Shown: one piece after another, positions 16,693 through 26,177 of the stretch | How positions within the stretch are numbered: the stretch's first letter is position 1 | Layout: every line of letters starts with the position of its first letter | Source of the DNA: Chryseobacterium luquanense | Lineage (GTDB): Bacteria > Bacteroidota > Bacteroidia > Flavobacteriales > Weeksellaceae | Assembly: GCF_026460945.1 (NCBI RefSeq) | Contig: NZ_JAOVZV010000021.1 | Span: 62,001-126,000, forward strand | Reading direction: 5' to 3' | Length of the DNA: 64,000 nucleotides | Made by a program: the position numbers and the translations under genes | Notes under the pieces: generated by a model | Database searches by the model: none | Seen by the model: the letters and a program-made list of their open reading frames with translations, nothing else | Told to the model about the DNA's origin: nothing

Positions 16693-18425
16693 TGAAAATA
16701 AAAACTAAGCTTAATGCAGGCGTTGGTCTGCTGTTTTTTATGATAATTATCCTGTCAACTTTGGGTGGATGGTTTATTTATCAGCTTAAAAAAGATACAC
16801 AGAATATTCTTGTAGCCAACTACAATACCTTGCAGTACTCCAGAAATATGCTGTTGTCTCTCGAAGAAATTTCTACCGAGCCGTTTGCAATGTCAGAATT
16901 TCAGAAAAATCTTGATCTCCAGCGTCGGAATATTACAGAAAGCGGAGAAAAAGAAGCAACTCAAAATATCAATGATCATTTTTGGGAACTGAAAGTTGAC
17001 AAAGGAAATGTAAATATCCAATCAGAAATCCGAAAAGATATTGCAGAACTGATGCAGCTGAATATGAATGCCATTCAGATCAAAAGCGGAATTGCCAATA
17101 CGACGGCAGAAAATGCAATTGCGGTAATTTCTATTGCCGGAACTCTGTGTTTTCTGATTGCATTTATTTTGATGGTGAATTTGCCTGCCAATATTTCTAA
17201 TCCGATTCGGGAACTTACTTCGAGTATTCATCAGATCGCCAATCAGAATTACAGAGAACGGGTGCAGTTTGAAAGCAGCAGTGAGTTTGGAGAATTGGCG
17301 AGATCTTTTAATACAATGGCAGAAAAACTTCAGGAATATTCAGAGAGTAGAATTGATAAAATTTTAAAAGGGAAAAAAAGAATTGAAACCCTAATTGACA
17401 ATATGCACGATGCGGTGATTGGAATTGATGAAGACCGGAAAGTTCTTTTCGTGAATGATGAAGCATTAAAAATTTCAGGTTTAAAAAAAGAAAACTTTGT
17501 AGGAAAACTCATTCAGGATGTTGCTGTTTCCAACGACTTGGTGCGTGATCTTATCCGTGAAATTGTTAATCCGGATGCGACGAAAAACTCTACAGGAACA
17601 TTGAAAATTTTTATGGAAGGGAAAGAAAATTATTTTGAAAAAGAAATATTAGATATCAACGTAGTTCCTACCGGAGAAAAAGAAAGCCGTTTTATTGGTC
17701 AGGTTATTATGCTGAGAAACATTACACCATTTAAAGAACTGGATTTAGCCAAAACACATTTTATGGGAACAGTTTCACATGAGTTCAAAACTCCTATTTC
17801 ATCCATTCAAATGGGCTTGCAATTGTTGGAAAATGAAAGAATTGGTCATCTCAATGAGGAGCAAGAGAAGTTGGTTTCCGGAATTAAAGATGATACGCAG
17901 CGATTACTCCGAATTACCGGCGAGCTTCTCAATATGACTCAGCTGGAATCTGGTGTGGTGCAATTAAATATAAAACCTTCATCAGTTCAAAACATGATTG
18001 AAGATGTCATCGCTGCAAACAAATCGGCTGCAGAAAATAAGGAGATTTTCATCAAAACAAATATCGCTTCGGGAATTTCCGTTGTGAATGCAGACAGCGA
18101 AAAAACCTCCTGGGTTTTGAACAATATTGTATCGAATGCCATCCGTTATTCTCATGAGAAATCGGTGGTTGAAATTAATGTCGTTAAATTGGATAATGAT
18201 CAGGTAAAATTTTCAGTTACAGACAACGGTCGTGGGATAGAAGAGCAGTATTTAAATAAAGTTTTCACCCGTTATTTCAGAATTCCTGGGACAAAAACTG
18301 AAGGCACAGGTCTTGGTCTGAGTATCAGCAAAGAATTTATTGAAGCCCAAGGCGGAACCATTGCTGTGGAAAGTGAGATTGGAGTTGGAAGTACTTTTTA
18401 TTTTGTTCTGGATCTAATTTTTTAA
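16692..18425 (+). CDS. Membrane histidine kinase with HAMP and PAS domains, partner of split KdpD
   Basis: 577 residues. Two transmembrane helices (about 11-31 and 143-163) flank a short helical periplasmic domain. They are followed by HAMP (about 164-218), PAS (about 228-350), HisKA with phospho-His363 in GTVSHEFKTP and HATPase (NNIVSNAIRYS, DNGRGI, GTGLGLSI). The start overlaps the KdpD-like stop by one base, so the two are translationally coupled. It replaces the four-helix membrane part and kinase of classical KdpD with a different receptor-like architecture. The NtrC-type regulator at 6975 is the likely phosphate acceptor. Confidence 0.9.
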   Translation: MKIKTKLNAGVGLLFFMIIILSTLGGWFIYQLKKDTQNILVANYNTLQYSRNMLLSLEEISTEPFAMSEFQKNLDLQRRNITESGEKEATQNINDHFWELKVDKGNVNIQSEIRKDIAELMQLNMNAIQIKSGIANTTAENAIAVISIAGTLCFLIAFILMVNLPANISNPIRELTSSIHQIANQNYRERVQFESSSEFGELARSFNTMAEKLQEYSESRIDKILKGKKRIETLIDNMHDAVIGIDEDRKVLFVNDEALKISGLKKENFVGKLIQDVAVSNDLVRDLIREIVNPDATKNSTGTLKIFMEGKENYFEKEILDINVVPTGEKESRFIGQVIMLRNITPFKELDLAKTHFMGTVSHEFKTPISSIQMGLQLLENERIGHLNEEQEKLVSGIKDDTQRLLRITGELLNMTQLESGVVQLNIKPSSVQNMIEDVIAANKSAAENKEIFIKTNIASGISVVNADSEKTSWVLNNIVSNAIRYSHEKSVVEINVVKLDNDQVKFSVTDNGRGIEEQYLNKVFTRYFRIPGTKTEGTGLGLSISKEFIEAQGGTIAVESEIGVGSTFYFVLDLIF

Positions 18426-18840
18426 TTGATGATTGCATTCATCTGCGGATACTGTTATAGATTTCGTATAAATCTTAACTGATAATTAGCTGAGGGGTTT
18501 TTAAACTGGTCGGAGGGAATCAGAGTAATTAGAATCATAATTTCTGTTTAGTCATCACTCTAAATTAAAATACATGAAAGATGGAAAATATAGAGGGTTA
18601 CAGGATGGTAGCAACGGTAACATCAGCGACAATATTTACTTCAGGAAAGGGAAATTTGAAGCGCGCGGGGTTTATGTATGCTATAAATGACAAAGGGGAA
18701 TATAACATTATTCGTTTTGCTGTAGAATTAAATAATGATTAATTCGATTATAAAAATGGCACTATTGGGCTGTATGTGACCAAGGTTTTAAATGATAGTT
18801 TCGAATCCCTCTTTTGAGAAATTAAAACAAAAAAATACCT
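18426..18840. other. Gene-poor stretch with a possible ORF remnant
   Basis: About 415 bases between the kinase and the tolC-like gene. The only coding-like signal is a 45-codon ORF at 18605-18742 (+) starting MVATVTSATIFTSG and ending RFAVELNND. A second frame through the same DNA begins at 18574 and stops early. The locally GC-richer stretch and two overlapping open frames suggest the decayed remnant of a small gene, but no family could be assigned. Confidence 0.3.
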
Positions 18841-18882
18841 CAAAAAGAGTTGCAAGTTCATTTCTGAGATATTCTCTTTTTG
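18841..18882 (-). terminator. Possible terminator of the efflux operon
   Basis: CAAAAAGAG (18841-18849) and CTCTTTTTG (18874-18882) form a perfect 9-bp inverted repeat directly after the tolC-like stop codon (leftward transcription). The loop of 24 bases is long, so it may act weakly. Confidence 0.4.
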
Positions 18883-18892
18883 TTACACACAA

Positions 18893-20191
18893 TTAATAAC
18901 TAACCCTCAAAACCTTCACCAATTCCATTTGTTGCATCACATCATTTTTACTATTAATTAAATTATAGTTTGCCTGAAGCCAGTTATTTCGAACTATGAA
19001 GAAAGTATAAGCATCCATCAAGCCTTCTTTGTATTTTTCTTCAGATTTTTGGAAAGAAAGCCTTTGATTTTCAAAATTTAATTCCAGAAGGTTATATTTT
19101 TCCTGAGCATTCAGATATTGAACTTTTATAGAATTGATAGATTTCGTAAGATCATTAATAATCAAATCTTTATCGTAATTTGAATTTATGACATTCAGTT
19201 TTGCGATTTCTACGTTGTTTTTAATTTGAAACTTATTGAAAACAGGAATATTTAAGCCAAAAGAAATCGACTGATTTTTATTTTGACTCAACTGATCCGA
19301 AAAACTAGTGCTTGAAAGATTATTATTTCCTAAAAGCTTATTGTAAAAAGTAGACCAACTGTAATTTCCATTAAGTGTGGGTAAATAATTAGATTTTTCT
19401 ACATCGATATTTTTTTCCTGAGCTTTGATTTCAGCAATAACCGCTTTATAGGCCGGATTATTTTCAATTAATTGATTGGTGAATTCAGAATTGTTAAAAT
19501 TTTCTTCAACAAGATAATTCTCATTTTCAATAATAAAATCAATTGATTCATCTTTAATATTCAGTGCATTGTAAAGGTTTATTTTTGCTAGGTCCCGTTG
19601 ATTTTTTGCTGAAACCCATTGTTCCTGTAAAGTTCCGAGGTTTGCTTTAATGTCATAAACATCACTTTTCGGGCGGTTTCCAATCTCGACTTCTTTTTCA
19701 GTTCGTTTGATTTGCTCCTCAATTCCTGAAATTTGGGTTTCTAAAACTTCCAGCCAGCTTTTACTGTTTTGATAAGCAAAAAAAGTCTGAATAACATTGA
19801 GTTTAATTTCGTTTTGAGCTTGTTTTAGTTTGTATGTATTTGTTGTTTTATTAAGTTTTGATAAAGAAATATTTAAATAATTTTTCCAATTAAATAATTC
19901 AACATTTGCCTGAGCAAAAATCTGGTCATATTGTGTATTGAGAGACTCTCTCTGATTATTTGACTGATTGATCGACGAACCAAAACTGTAACTGTGGTTT
20001 GCTCCTGCATTTACAGATGGCAATAACATTCCTTTTGACGCAGCAATCTGTCTATTATTTTTCTGAATATTTACGGTTGCCTGTTTTATCAACGGATGAT
20101 TTGTTGAAGCATAATCTAAACATTGTTGAAGTGTCCAGCTTTGTTGTGCAGGAAAAAGGTTGATGATGAATATGAAGAATAGTTTTTTCAT
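18893..20191 (-). CDS. TolC-family outer-membrane efflux protein
   Basis: Outer-membrane exit duct of a tripartite efflux system. 432 residues, a signal peptide ending near PAQQ, then two repeats of the OEP domain with long coiled-coil helices (about 130-215 and 345-425) and strand-rich barrel segments with SYSFGS and SFGLNIPVFNKF signatures. It is the last gene of the leftward operon 28217-18893, behind two ABC permeases, so it likely forms the channel for the MacB-like pump. Confidence 0.92.
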   Translation of the reverse strand: MKKLFFIFIINLFPAQQSWTLQQCLDYASTNHPLIKQATVNIQKNNRQIAASKGMLLPSVNAGANHSYSFGSSINQSNNQRESLNTQYDQIFAQANVELFNWKNYLNISLSKLNKTTNTYKLKQAQNEIKLNVIQTFFAYQNSKSWLEVLETQISGIEEQIKRTEKEVEIGNRPKSDVYDIKANLGTLQEQWVSAKNQRDLAKINLYNALNIKDESIDFIIENENYLVEENFNNSEFTNQLIENNPAYKAVIAEIKAQEKNIDVEKSNYLPTLNGNYSWSTFYNKLLGNNNLSSTSFSDQLSQNKNQSISFGLNIPVFNKFQIKNNVEIAKLNVINSNYDKDLIINDLTKSINSIKVQYLNAQEKYNLLELNFENQRLSFQKSEEKYKEGLMDAYTFFIVRNNWLQANYNLINSKNDVMQQMELVKVLRVSY

Positions 20192-20284
20192 TTTTTAATT
20201 GTTTTAGCGACAGCATAAAACCACTCCGTCAAAAATTCTATCGAATTTTCGCTACCCTTCCGAAGGAGGGAATCTGATTCGCCG

Positions 20285-22714
20285 TTATTCGTATTTTAAA
20301 TGTTTTACAAGATTGATTTTTGTAGCTCGATAAGCTTTAAAACTAACAACAATAAATGTTAGAAGGAGAAGTGAAATCATGCTTAAAACATATGGCCAAA
20401 CCGGCATATCAATTCGGTAAGAGAAATCTTTCAGCCACTCATTCATGGCATAATATCCAAACGGAATGCTTATGAAGACAGCAATTACACAAATCAGTAA
20501 AAATCTTTTCGTTAAATCCCAAATAATCATTTTTTCGTCTGCACCTAAGGTTTTTTTGATGGCTACATCTTTTAATTTTTGTTCAATTAATAATGATGAA
20601 AGGGCGAATAATCCTAACAATGCAATGACAAGCACAACAATGTTTAAGATGGTAAATAAGGTCTGTTGCTTTTGAAATTTTTCGAAAGTTTTGGCAAATT
20701 GCTTATCTACAAATTCATAATTGATAGGGTAGCCTGGTTCAGCCTTTGTGAGCCAGAATTCTTTGATTTGCTCTAATGTTCCGTTAATATCATCTCCCGA
20801 CAGTTTGATCTGCAAATTTTGCATATTATTTTTCGCCCAATTTCTATCATAATTAAAAAACAGCATGGGCTCTACAGGTTTATCTACACCATTGATATGA
20901 AAGTCTTTCAAAACACCGATAATTTTATATTTCTTTTTCTGTTCCCAACCCGGAAAAACTTTTTTTCCGAGAGCCTGATCTTTATTCCAGCCCATTTTCT
21001 TGATGAATGATTCGTTGGCAACAGTTCCGGAAATCGTATCTGAAGCATACCGAAGATCCATATCTCTTCCGGAAACAAATTTCATTTTATAAAATCTAAA
21101 ATAATTATAATCAATAGCTCCTGTCACAACATTTTCTACTGTTTTTGTAGTATCTAAAGCATTTTTCACTAGTGATGCATTTGCCATTCCCAATCCGATA
21201 GAGTTTATCGAACCTGTAATATCTTCAACTCCTTGAATTTTAGAGATTTCATTTTTTAGACGGATGTACTTTTTATAATTATAATCGTTTTCCCAATCCG
21301 TTTTATTAAACTGTATGTTCACAATCTGATCTCCTTTAAAGCCTAAGTCTTTATTCATCATAAATTTTACCTGAGAATGAATAATCAGAGAACAAATAAT
21401 GAAAAATGAAGAAATAATGAGCTGTAAAGTCAGGATAGAATTGCGCAGCCAGACTCCGTTTCTGCTTCTTGAAAAATTTCCTTTAAGCGTATTAATCGGT
21501 TTGAAATTTGAAAGATATAGAGCAGGGATTAATCCTGAAATGAATGAAAATACGATTAAAAGTAAACCGCTGTAGATGAATAAATTAATGTCATTCAGCT
21601 TTATTCCTTTTCCTAAAAACTTGTTGTATGAAGGAAGCAGAAGTTCTACCATTGCAAAAGCTAAAATGTACGCTGTAAAACAGATGATAAAAGTTTCGAG
21701 CAAAAACTGAAGAATCAGCTTTGATTTTGAACTTCCCACCACTTTTCTGACACCCACTTCTTTTGCTCTTTGTGAAGCTTGTGCTGTTTTAAGATTAATC
21801 AAATTGATGCCTGATAAAAGTAATATCAATGCGGATAATCCCAAAAGAATCATGATTGATTTTTTGTCGCCCTTATCAATTCCTTCACTTTTGGCATCCA
21901 GCTTCATTTTGCTTATCGGAGTGAGATAAACTTTTGCGCTGTTCTTTTCATCATATTTTTCGCCCCATTTTTCGGAACTTATTTTTTCCTGTTGAGACTG
22001 TTGCTCAGAAAGTTTCTTTTCTAAAGCGGCAATATCTGTTCCCGGTTTTATTTTAAAATATCCTACATAGCTGTAATTTGTCCATTCTAAATTCTGTTTA
22101 TCAATATTGGGATGTCTCATTATAAAGCCGGGACGAAAGACTGTATTTCCTGTTGGGATTTTATAAACAGCAGTCACAACGTAAGATTTGTTTTCAGAAT
22201 CATCTAGTTTCAATGTTTTACCGATGCAGTCTTTATATTCATCTCCGAATAAAACCTTTGCTGTTTCTTCAGAAATAGCTATTTTGCTGTCGTCGCTGAT
22301 TGCATTTTTAAAGCTTCCGGCAATTTTTTCCATCGGAAAAAAATCGAAGTAAGAATCTGTTGCTCTTGCATTGGTTGTATAAGCCGACTTATTTCCATAC
22401 ATCAATCGTACTTTATAACCATTCCATGAATTTGCAATAGTGAAATCTTGAATCTCAGAAAATTTTTCCTTTGAAACCGTTAATTCAGGATAACTGGAAA
22501 CGACCATTGTTCCGAAAGATGAGTTCCCGTTTTCAACTAAATAAATATTTTCTTTATTCGGAATCCAGTCTTCATAAGACTTTTCGTCCTGCCAATGAAT
22601 AAAAATCAATAGGAAAACACACAGACCAACACTCAATCCCAAAATATTGATCATCGTGGAAAGCCAGTTTTTTCTATAGTTGATAAATGCTATTTTTAGC
22701 CAGTTTTTAATCAT
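20285..22714 (-). CDS. MacB-like ABC transporter permease, second copy
   Basis: 809 residues with eight predicted membrane spans (about 20-40, 285-305, 335-360, 375-400, 428-448, 690-710, 735-760, 770-795). It has two periplasmic MacB-type domains and two FtsX domains, with the FtsX coupling segment QRAKEVGVRKVVGSSKS. This is a fused double-length permease typical of Bacteroidota. It is closely similar along its whole length to the permease encoded at 22828-25245 (shared NWLKIAFINY and TLKGNFSRSR/TLKGNFARSR segments), so the pair arose by tandem duplication. It probably works with the ATPase at 25420. Confidence 0.92.
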   Translation of the reverse strand: MIKNWLKIAFINYRKNWLSTMINILGLSVGLCVFLLIFIHWQDEKSYEDWIPNKENIYLVENGNSSFGTMVVSSYPELTVSKEKFSEIQDFTIANSWNGYKVRLMYGNKSAYTTNARATDSYFDFFPMEKIAGSFKNAISDDSKIAISEETAKVLFGDEYKDCIGKTLKLDDSENKSYVVTAVYKIPTGNTVFRPGFIMRHPNIDKQNLEWTNYSYVGYFKIKPGTDIAALEKKLSEQQSQQEKISSEKWGEKYDEKNSAKVYLTPISKMKLDAKSEGIDKGDKKSIMILLGLSALILLLSGINLINLKTAQASQRAKEVGVRKVVGSSKSKLILQFLLETFIICFTAYILAFAMVELLLPSYNKFLGKGIKLNDINLFIYSGLLLIVFSFISGLIPALYLSNFKPINTLKGNFSRSRNGVWLRNSILTLQLIISSFFIICSLIIHSQVKFMMNKDLGFKGDQIVNIQFNKTDWENDYNYKKYIRLKNEISKIQGVEDITGSINSIGLGMANASLVKNALDTTKTVENVVTGAIDYNYFRFYKMKFVSGRDMDLRYASDTISGTVANESFIKKMGWNKDQALGKKVFPGWEQKKKYKIIGVLKDFHINGVDKPVEPMLFFNYDRNWAKNNMQNLQIKLSGDDINGTLEQIKEFWLTKAEPGYPINYEFVDKQFAKTFEKFQKQQTLFTILNIVVLVIALLGLFALSSLLIEQKLKDVAIKKTLGADEKMIIWDLTKRFLLICVIAVFISIPFGYYAMNEWLKDFSYRIDMPVWPYVLSMISLLLLTFIVVSFKAYRATKINLVKHLKYE

Positions 22715-22746
22715 AATTGATGAATAATAGTTGATAAATGATTTTG

Positions 22747-22828
22747 AGTTGGAAGTTGGGTGAGGAAAGACGGAAGTTTAACTACTTTGTTTAAAACTTC
22801 CCGATTCCATCTTCTGACATCCTGCTTC
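22747..22828. repeat. Purine-rich hairpin repeat between the two permease genes
   Basis: A GGAAG-rich left side and CTTCC-rich right side surround the perfect pair GGAAGTTT (22772-22779) / AAACTTCC (22794-22801). It resembles the short GA-rich palindromic repeats common between genes in Chryseobacterium-like genomes. It lies inside an operon and could weaken read-through between the permease genes. Confidence 0.45.
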
Positions 22829-25245
22829 TACTCGTATTTAAGATATTTCACCAGATTGACTTTTGTAGCCTGATAAGCTTTAATACTTACAACAGCGAAA
22901 GTCAAAATCAATAATAAAATCAGACTCAAAACGTATGGGAAAACCGGCATATCGATTCTATAAGCAAAGTCTTTCAGCCATTCATTCATCAGATAGTAAC
23001 TAATTGGAATACTGATTAAAACTGCAACAAAAGTTATCCAAAGAAATTGCTTTGTTAACCCGACAATCAAAGTTTTGTCTGATGCTCCCAAAGTTTTTCT
23101 GATGGCAACATCTTTCAGTTTCTGTTCAATCATTAATGATGATAAAGCAAATAATCCGAGTAATGCAACCATCAAAACCATCGCGTTCAGCACGGTGAAA
23201 AGTGTCTGTTGCTTTTGATAATTTTCAAATGTTTTTGAAAATTGTTTATCAATAAAATAAGAGTTAAAAGGATAGCCCGGTTCTACTTTATTTTGCCAAT
23301 AAGTTTTTATTCTTTTCACTGTCCCATCAATATCATCTGATTTTAGTTTCAACTGAATATTTCCTACGCCAAATCTTTTCCATGCAGTTTCTTTGTAGTG
23401 AAAGAATATCATTGGTTCCACATCACTTTTTAAACTTCTGATATTGAAATCTTTTACAATACCTACAATATGATAGGGTTTATTATCAAATCCAGGTCTG
23501 ATTTCCCTTTTCATCGCCTGATCATTTGTCCAGCCAAATTTTCTGACAAAAGCTTCATTTATCATTGCATTATTAATGGTATCTGAAGATAATTTAGGAT
23601 CCAGCCAGCGACCTTCAAGGAGTTTAACGCCAATAAACTGAAGATAGTTGTAATCCATAGCGCCATGTCTACCTTGAATACTGGTATTCATATAATCCAT
23701 ATTTGAAGAGCTCTGATTACCTGTTCCGGGTGGCGCTTCCGAAAACGAAATATTTTCTACACCAGGAATTTTTGCCATTTCGGTTTTCAGCCTTTCATAT
23801 TTCAGCCAAGGTTTTCCGTTACCGTAATCATTAAAATTAATCTGAAAAATCTGGTCTCCATTGAATCCCAAATCTTTATTCATCATATATTTTACCTGCT
23901 GATTGATGATCAATCCACCGATGATAAAAAATGAAGAAATAATCAATTGTAACGTTAAGATTCCGTTTCTCAGCCAAACGCCGTGTCTGCTTCTTGCGAA
24001 ATTCCCTTTAAGCGTTTCTATTGCTTTAAAATTAGCAAGATAAGTCGCCGGAATAAATCCTGAAACCAATGTAACTACAGCAACCATCAAGAATGAATAG
24101 AAGTAAACATGCCAATCATTCATTACAATTTCCTTATTGTAAAACTTGTTGAAACTCGGCAGAACAATTTCAGTCAACGCTAACGATAGAATGTATGAAG
24201 CAAAACAAATCAGGAAGGTTTCTAATAAAAACTGAACGACTAAGTTAAGTTTTGTGCTTCCAATGGCTTTTCTTACCCCGATTTCTTTTGCTCTTTGAGA
24301 AGCCTGAGCGGTTTTAAGATTAATAAAATTAATGGCTGATAAAATCACTATCAAAACAGAAAGCGTAAATAAAATGATTATAGATTTGAAATCAGGTTTA
24401 CCAAACCAAGTCGACTCGGCGTGAAGCTTAATTTTATCAATAGGGGTAAATAAACTTCCTGTAGGACCATACAATTCTAAGTATTTTTCGACGGTAACCC
24501 CTGAAGGCTGAGCATTTATTTTTGCTCTGTACTCAAAAATATCTTTTAGAAACCTTTGCTGTAAAGCTTTTTGGTCTGTTCCTGTTTTCAGCATAAAGAA
24601 ACATCCGTAATTGAAGTTCCCCCACATTTCCTTATCATTCTTCATCTGTTCGTAAGACAAAATGATAAATTCAGGTTTTATCTGGCTGTTTTCTTTTGGT
24701 AATTCATAGACTGCCGTTACTACAAAATTTTTGTTGTCAAATTTGATGTTTTCTCCCGCTACATTAGTTTTGCCAAATAAATTCTTAGCTGTAGTTGTTG
24801 AGATGGCAATGGTATTGTCTCCTTTCAATGCATTTTTGTAATTTCCGGAAACCAATTGAAAAGGAAAAAAATTGAAAAAATTTTCAGAAACAGTCATCCC
24901 ATCCTGCTGATAGGCAGTCTTTTTCGTCGTGGTCATTTTATATCCCAACCCCGAACCGTTGATTAAAAGATAATCCTGAACTTCAGGAATTAATTTTAAG
25001 GCACGGTCTGCAAAAGGAATTGAGATTGCAGCTCCGTAAATATTCTCTTTTTTATTATGGGTCTGAAAATAAAAAATTTTATCTTTTTTAGGATTCCATT
25101 TTTCATAGGATTCCTCGTCATTCCAATGCATCAGAATGAGCATAAAGCCAGTCAGACCAATCGTCAATCCGAATAAATTGATGATGGTGGAAAGCCAGTT
25201 CTTTTTATAGTTGATGAAGGCAATTTTGAGCCAGTTGTTGAGCAT
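22828..25245 (-). CDS. MacB-like ABC transporter permease, first copy
   Basis: 805 residues from the ATG at 25245; an upstream in-frame ATG (25290) adds 15 residues not found in the paralogue, whose protein starts at the matching MIKNWLKIAFINY. Eight membrane spans, two MacB-type periplasmic domains and two FtsX domains, with coupling segment QRAKEIGVRKAIGSTKL. It lies between the ATPase (25420) and the second permease (20285). The two copies may form a heterodimer around one ATPase dimer; this is inferred from their tandem arrangement. Confidence 0.92.
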   Translation of the reverse strand: MLNNWLKIAFINYKKNWLSTIINLFGLTIGLTGFMLILMHWNDEESYEKWNPKKDKIFYFQTHNKKENIYGAAISIPFADRALKLIPEVQDYLLINGSGLGYKMTTTKKTAYQQDGMTVSENFFNFFPFQLVSGNYKNALKGDNTIAISTTTAKNLFGKTNVAGENIKFDNKNFVVTAVYELPKENSQIKPEFIILSYEQMKNDKEMWGNFNYGCFFMLKTGTDQKALQQRFLKDIFEYRAKINAQPSGVTVEKYLELYGPTGSLFTPIDKIKLHAESTWFGKPDFKSIIILFTLSVLIVILSAINFINLKTAQASQRAKEIGVRKAIGSTKLNLVVQFLLETFLICFASYILSLALTEIVLPSFNKFYNKEIVMNDWHVYFYSFLMVAVVTLVSGFIPATYLANFKAIETLKGNFARSRHGVWLRNGILTLQLIISSFFIIGGLIINQQVKYMMNKDLGFNGDQIFQINFNDYGNGKPWLKYERLKTEMAKIPGVENISFSEAPPGTGNQSSSNMDYMNTSIQGRHGAMDYNYLQFIGVKLLEGRWLDPKLSSDTINNAMINEAFVRKFGWTNDQAMKREIRPGFDNKPYHIVGIVKDFNIRSLKSDVEPMIFFHYKETAWKRFGVGNIQLKLKSDDIDGTVKRIKTYWQNKVEPGYPFNSYFIDKQFSKTFENYQKQQTLFTVLNAMVLMVALLGLFALSSLMIEQKLKDVAIRKTLGASDKTLIVGLTKQFLWITFVAVLISIPISYYLMNEWLKDFAYRIDMPVFPYVLSLILLLILTFAVVSIKAYQATKVNLVKYLKYE

Positions 25246-25419
25246 AATCGATAAATAATTAATGATTATTGATAATAAAACAGCGGACAAACAGAGAATC
25301 TGAAATCTCCGCTGATTATTTTAAAATGGATAATGAATGTTCTTTTTTTTTCGTAGGTTTTACCTACGGCTATGGCATTTAACCCTTCGGTTTCACTTTA
25401 TAATTTTAAGCTAATAGAA

Positions 25420-26142
25420 TTACTCAAAATTCTTAGCCTCCGCTTTTTCAAAGACATCTTTTCTTTGGGAAGAATGTTCTTCACTGAAAATTTCGCCATC
25501 TTTCATATTTACAATTCTTGAAGCGTAGCCGGCGTCGTAGGAAGAGTGCGTCACCATTGCAATCGTAGAACCTTCTCTGTGAAGCTCAGCCAAAAGATTC
25601 ATCACTTCGTTTCCGTTGGAGCTGTCAAGATTACCTGTAGGCTCATCAGCAAGAATTAATTTTGGTCTTGTCACCAAAGCTCTTGCAACGGCTGCTCTCT
25701 GTTGCTGACCTCCGGAAAGTTGCTGTGGGTAATGCTTTGCTCTATGTGCGATGTTGATTTTCTCCATAATTTCCTCCACACGTTTTTTTCTTTCAGAGGA
25801 AGAAACACCGTTGTAAATCAATGGTAATTCAATATTTTCATAAACCGTCAATTCATCAATCAAATTAAAATTCTGGAAAATAAAACCGATATTCTTCTTC
25901 CTGATCTCAGATTTTTTCTTTTCAGAAGTTCCGATGGTTTCAGCAGCTTCAAACTGGTAAGAACCTGAAGAAGCGCTGTCCAAAAGTCCAAGGATATTAA
26001 GAAAAGTGGATTTTCCACAGCCTGAAGGTCCCATTATCGCAACAAATTCGCCTTCTTTTATGTGCAGGCTTACATTATTTAGCGCATTGGTTTGTACATC
26101 TTCAGTTTTATAGATTTTTGAAAGATTTTGTATGTTTATCAT
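25420..26142 (-). CDS. ABC transporter ATP-binding protein (MacB/LolD type)
   Basis: 240 residues, cytoplasmic ATPase. Walker A GPSGCGKST (38-46), Q-loop IFQNFNLI, ABC signature LSGGQQQR, Walker B LILADEPTGNLDS and the H-loop MVTHS are all present. The sequence class is that of MacB/LolD ATPases that drive mechanotransmission and not substrate passage through the membrane. It is followed by the two MacB-like permeases and preceded by a GIN-domain protein. Confidence 0.95.
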   Translation of the reverse strand: MINIQNLSKIYKTEDVQTNALNNVSLHIKEGEFVAIMGPSGCGKSTFLNILGLLDSASSGSYQFEAAETIGTSEKKKSEIRKKNIGFIFQNFNLIDELTVYENIELPLIYNGVSSSERKKRVEEIMEKINIAHRAKHYPQQLSGGQQQRAAVARALVTRPKLILADEPTGNLDSSNGNEVMNLLAELHREGSTIAMVTHSSYDAGYASRIVNMKDGEIFSEEHSSQRKDVFEKAEAKNFE

Positions 26143-26177
26143 TGCAGTATTATTTAAATTTTATAGTTTATTTTGAA

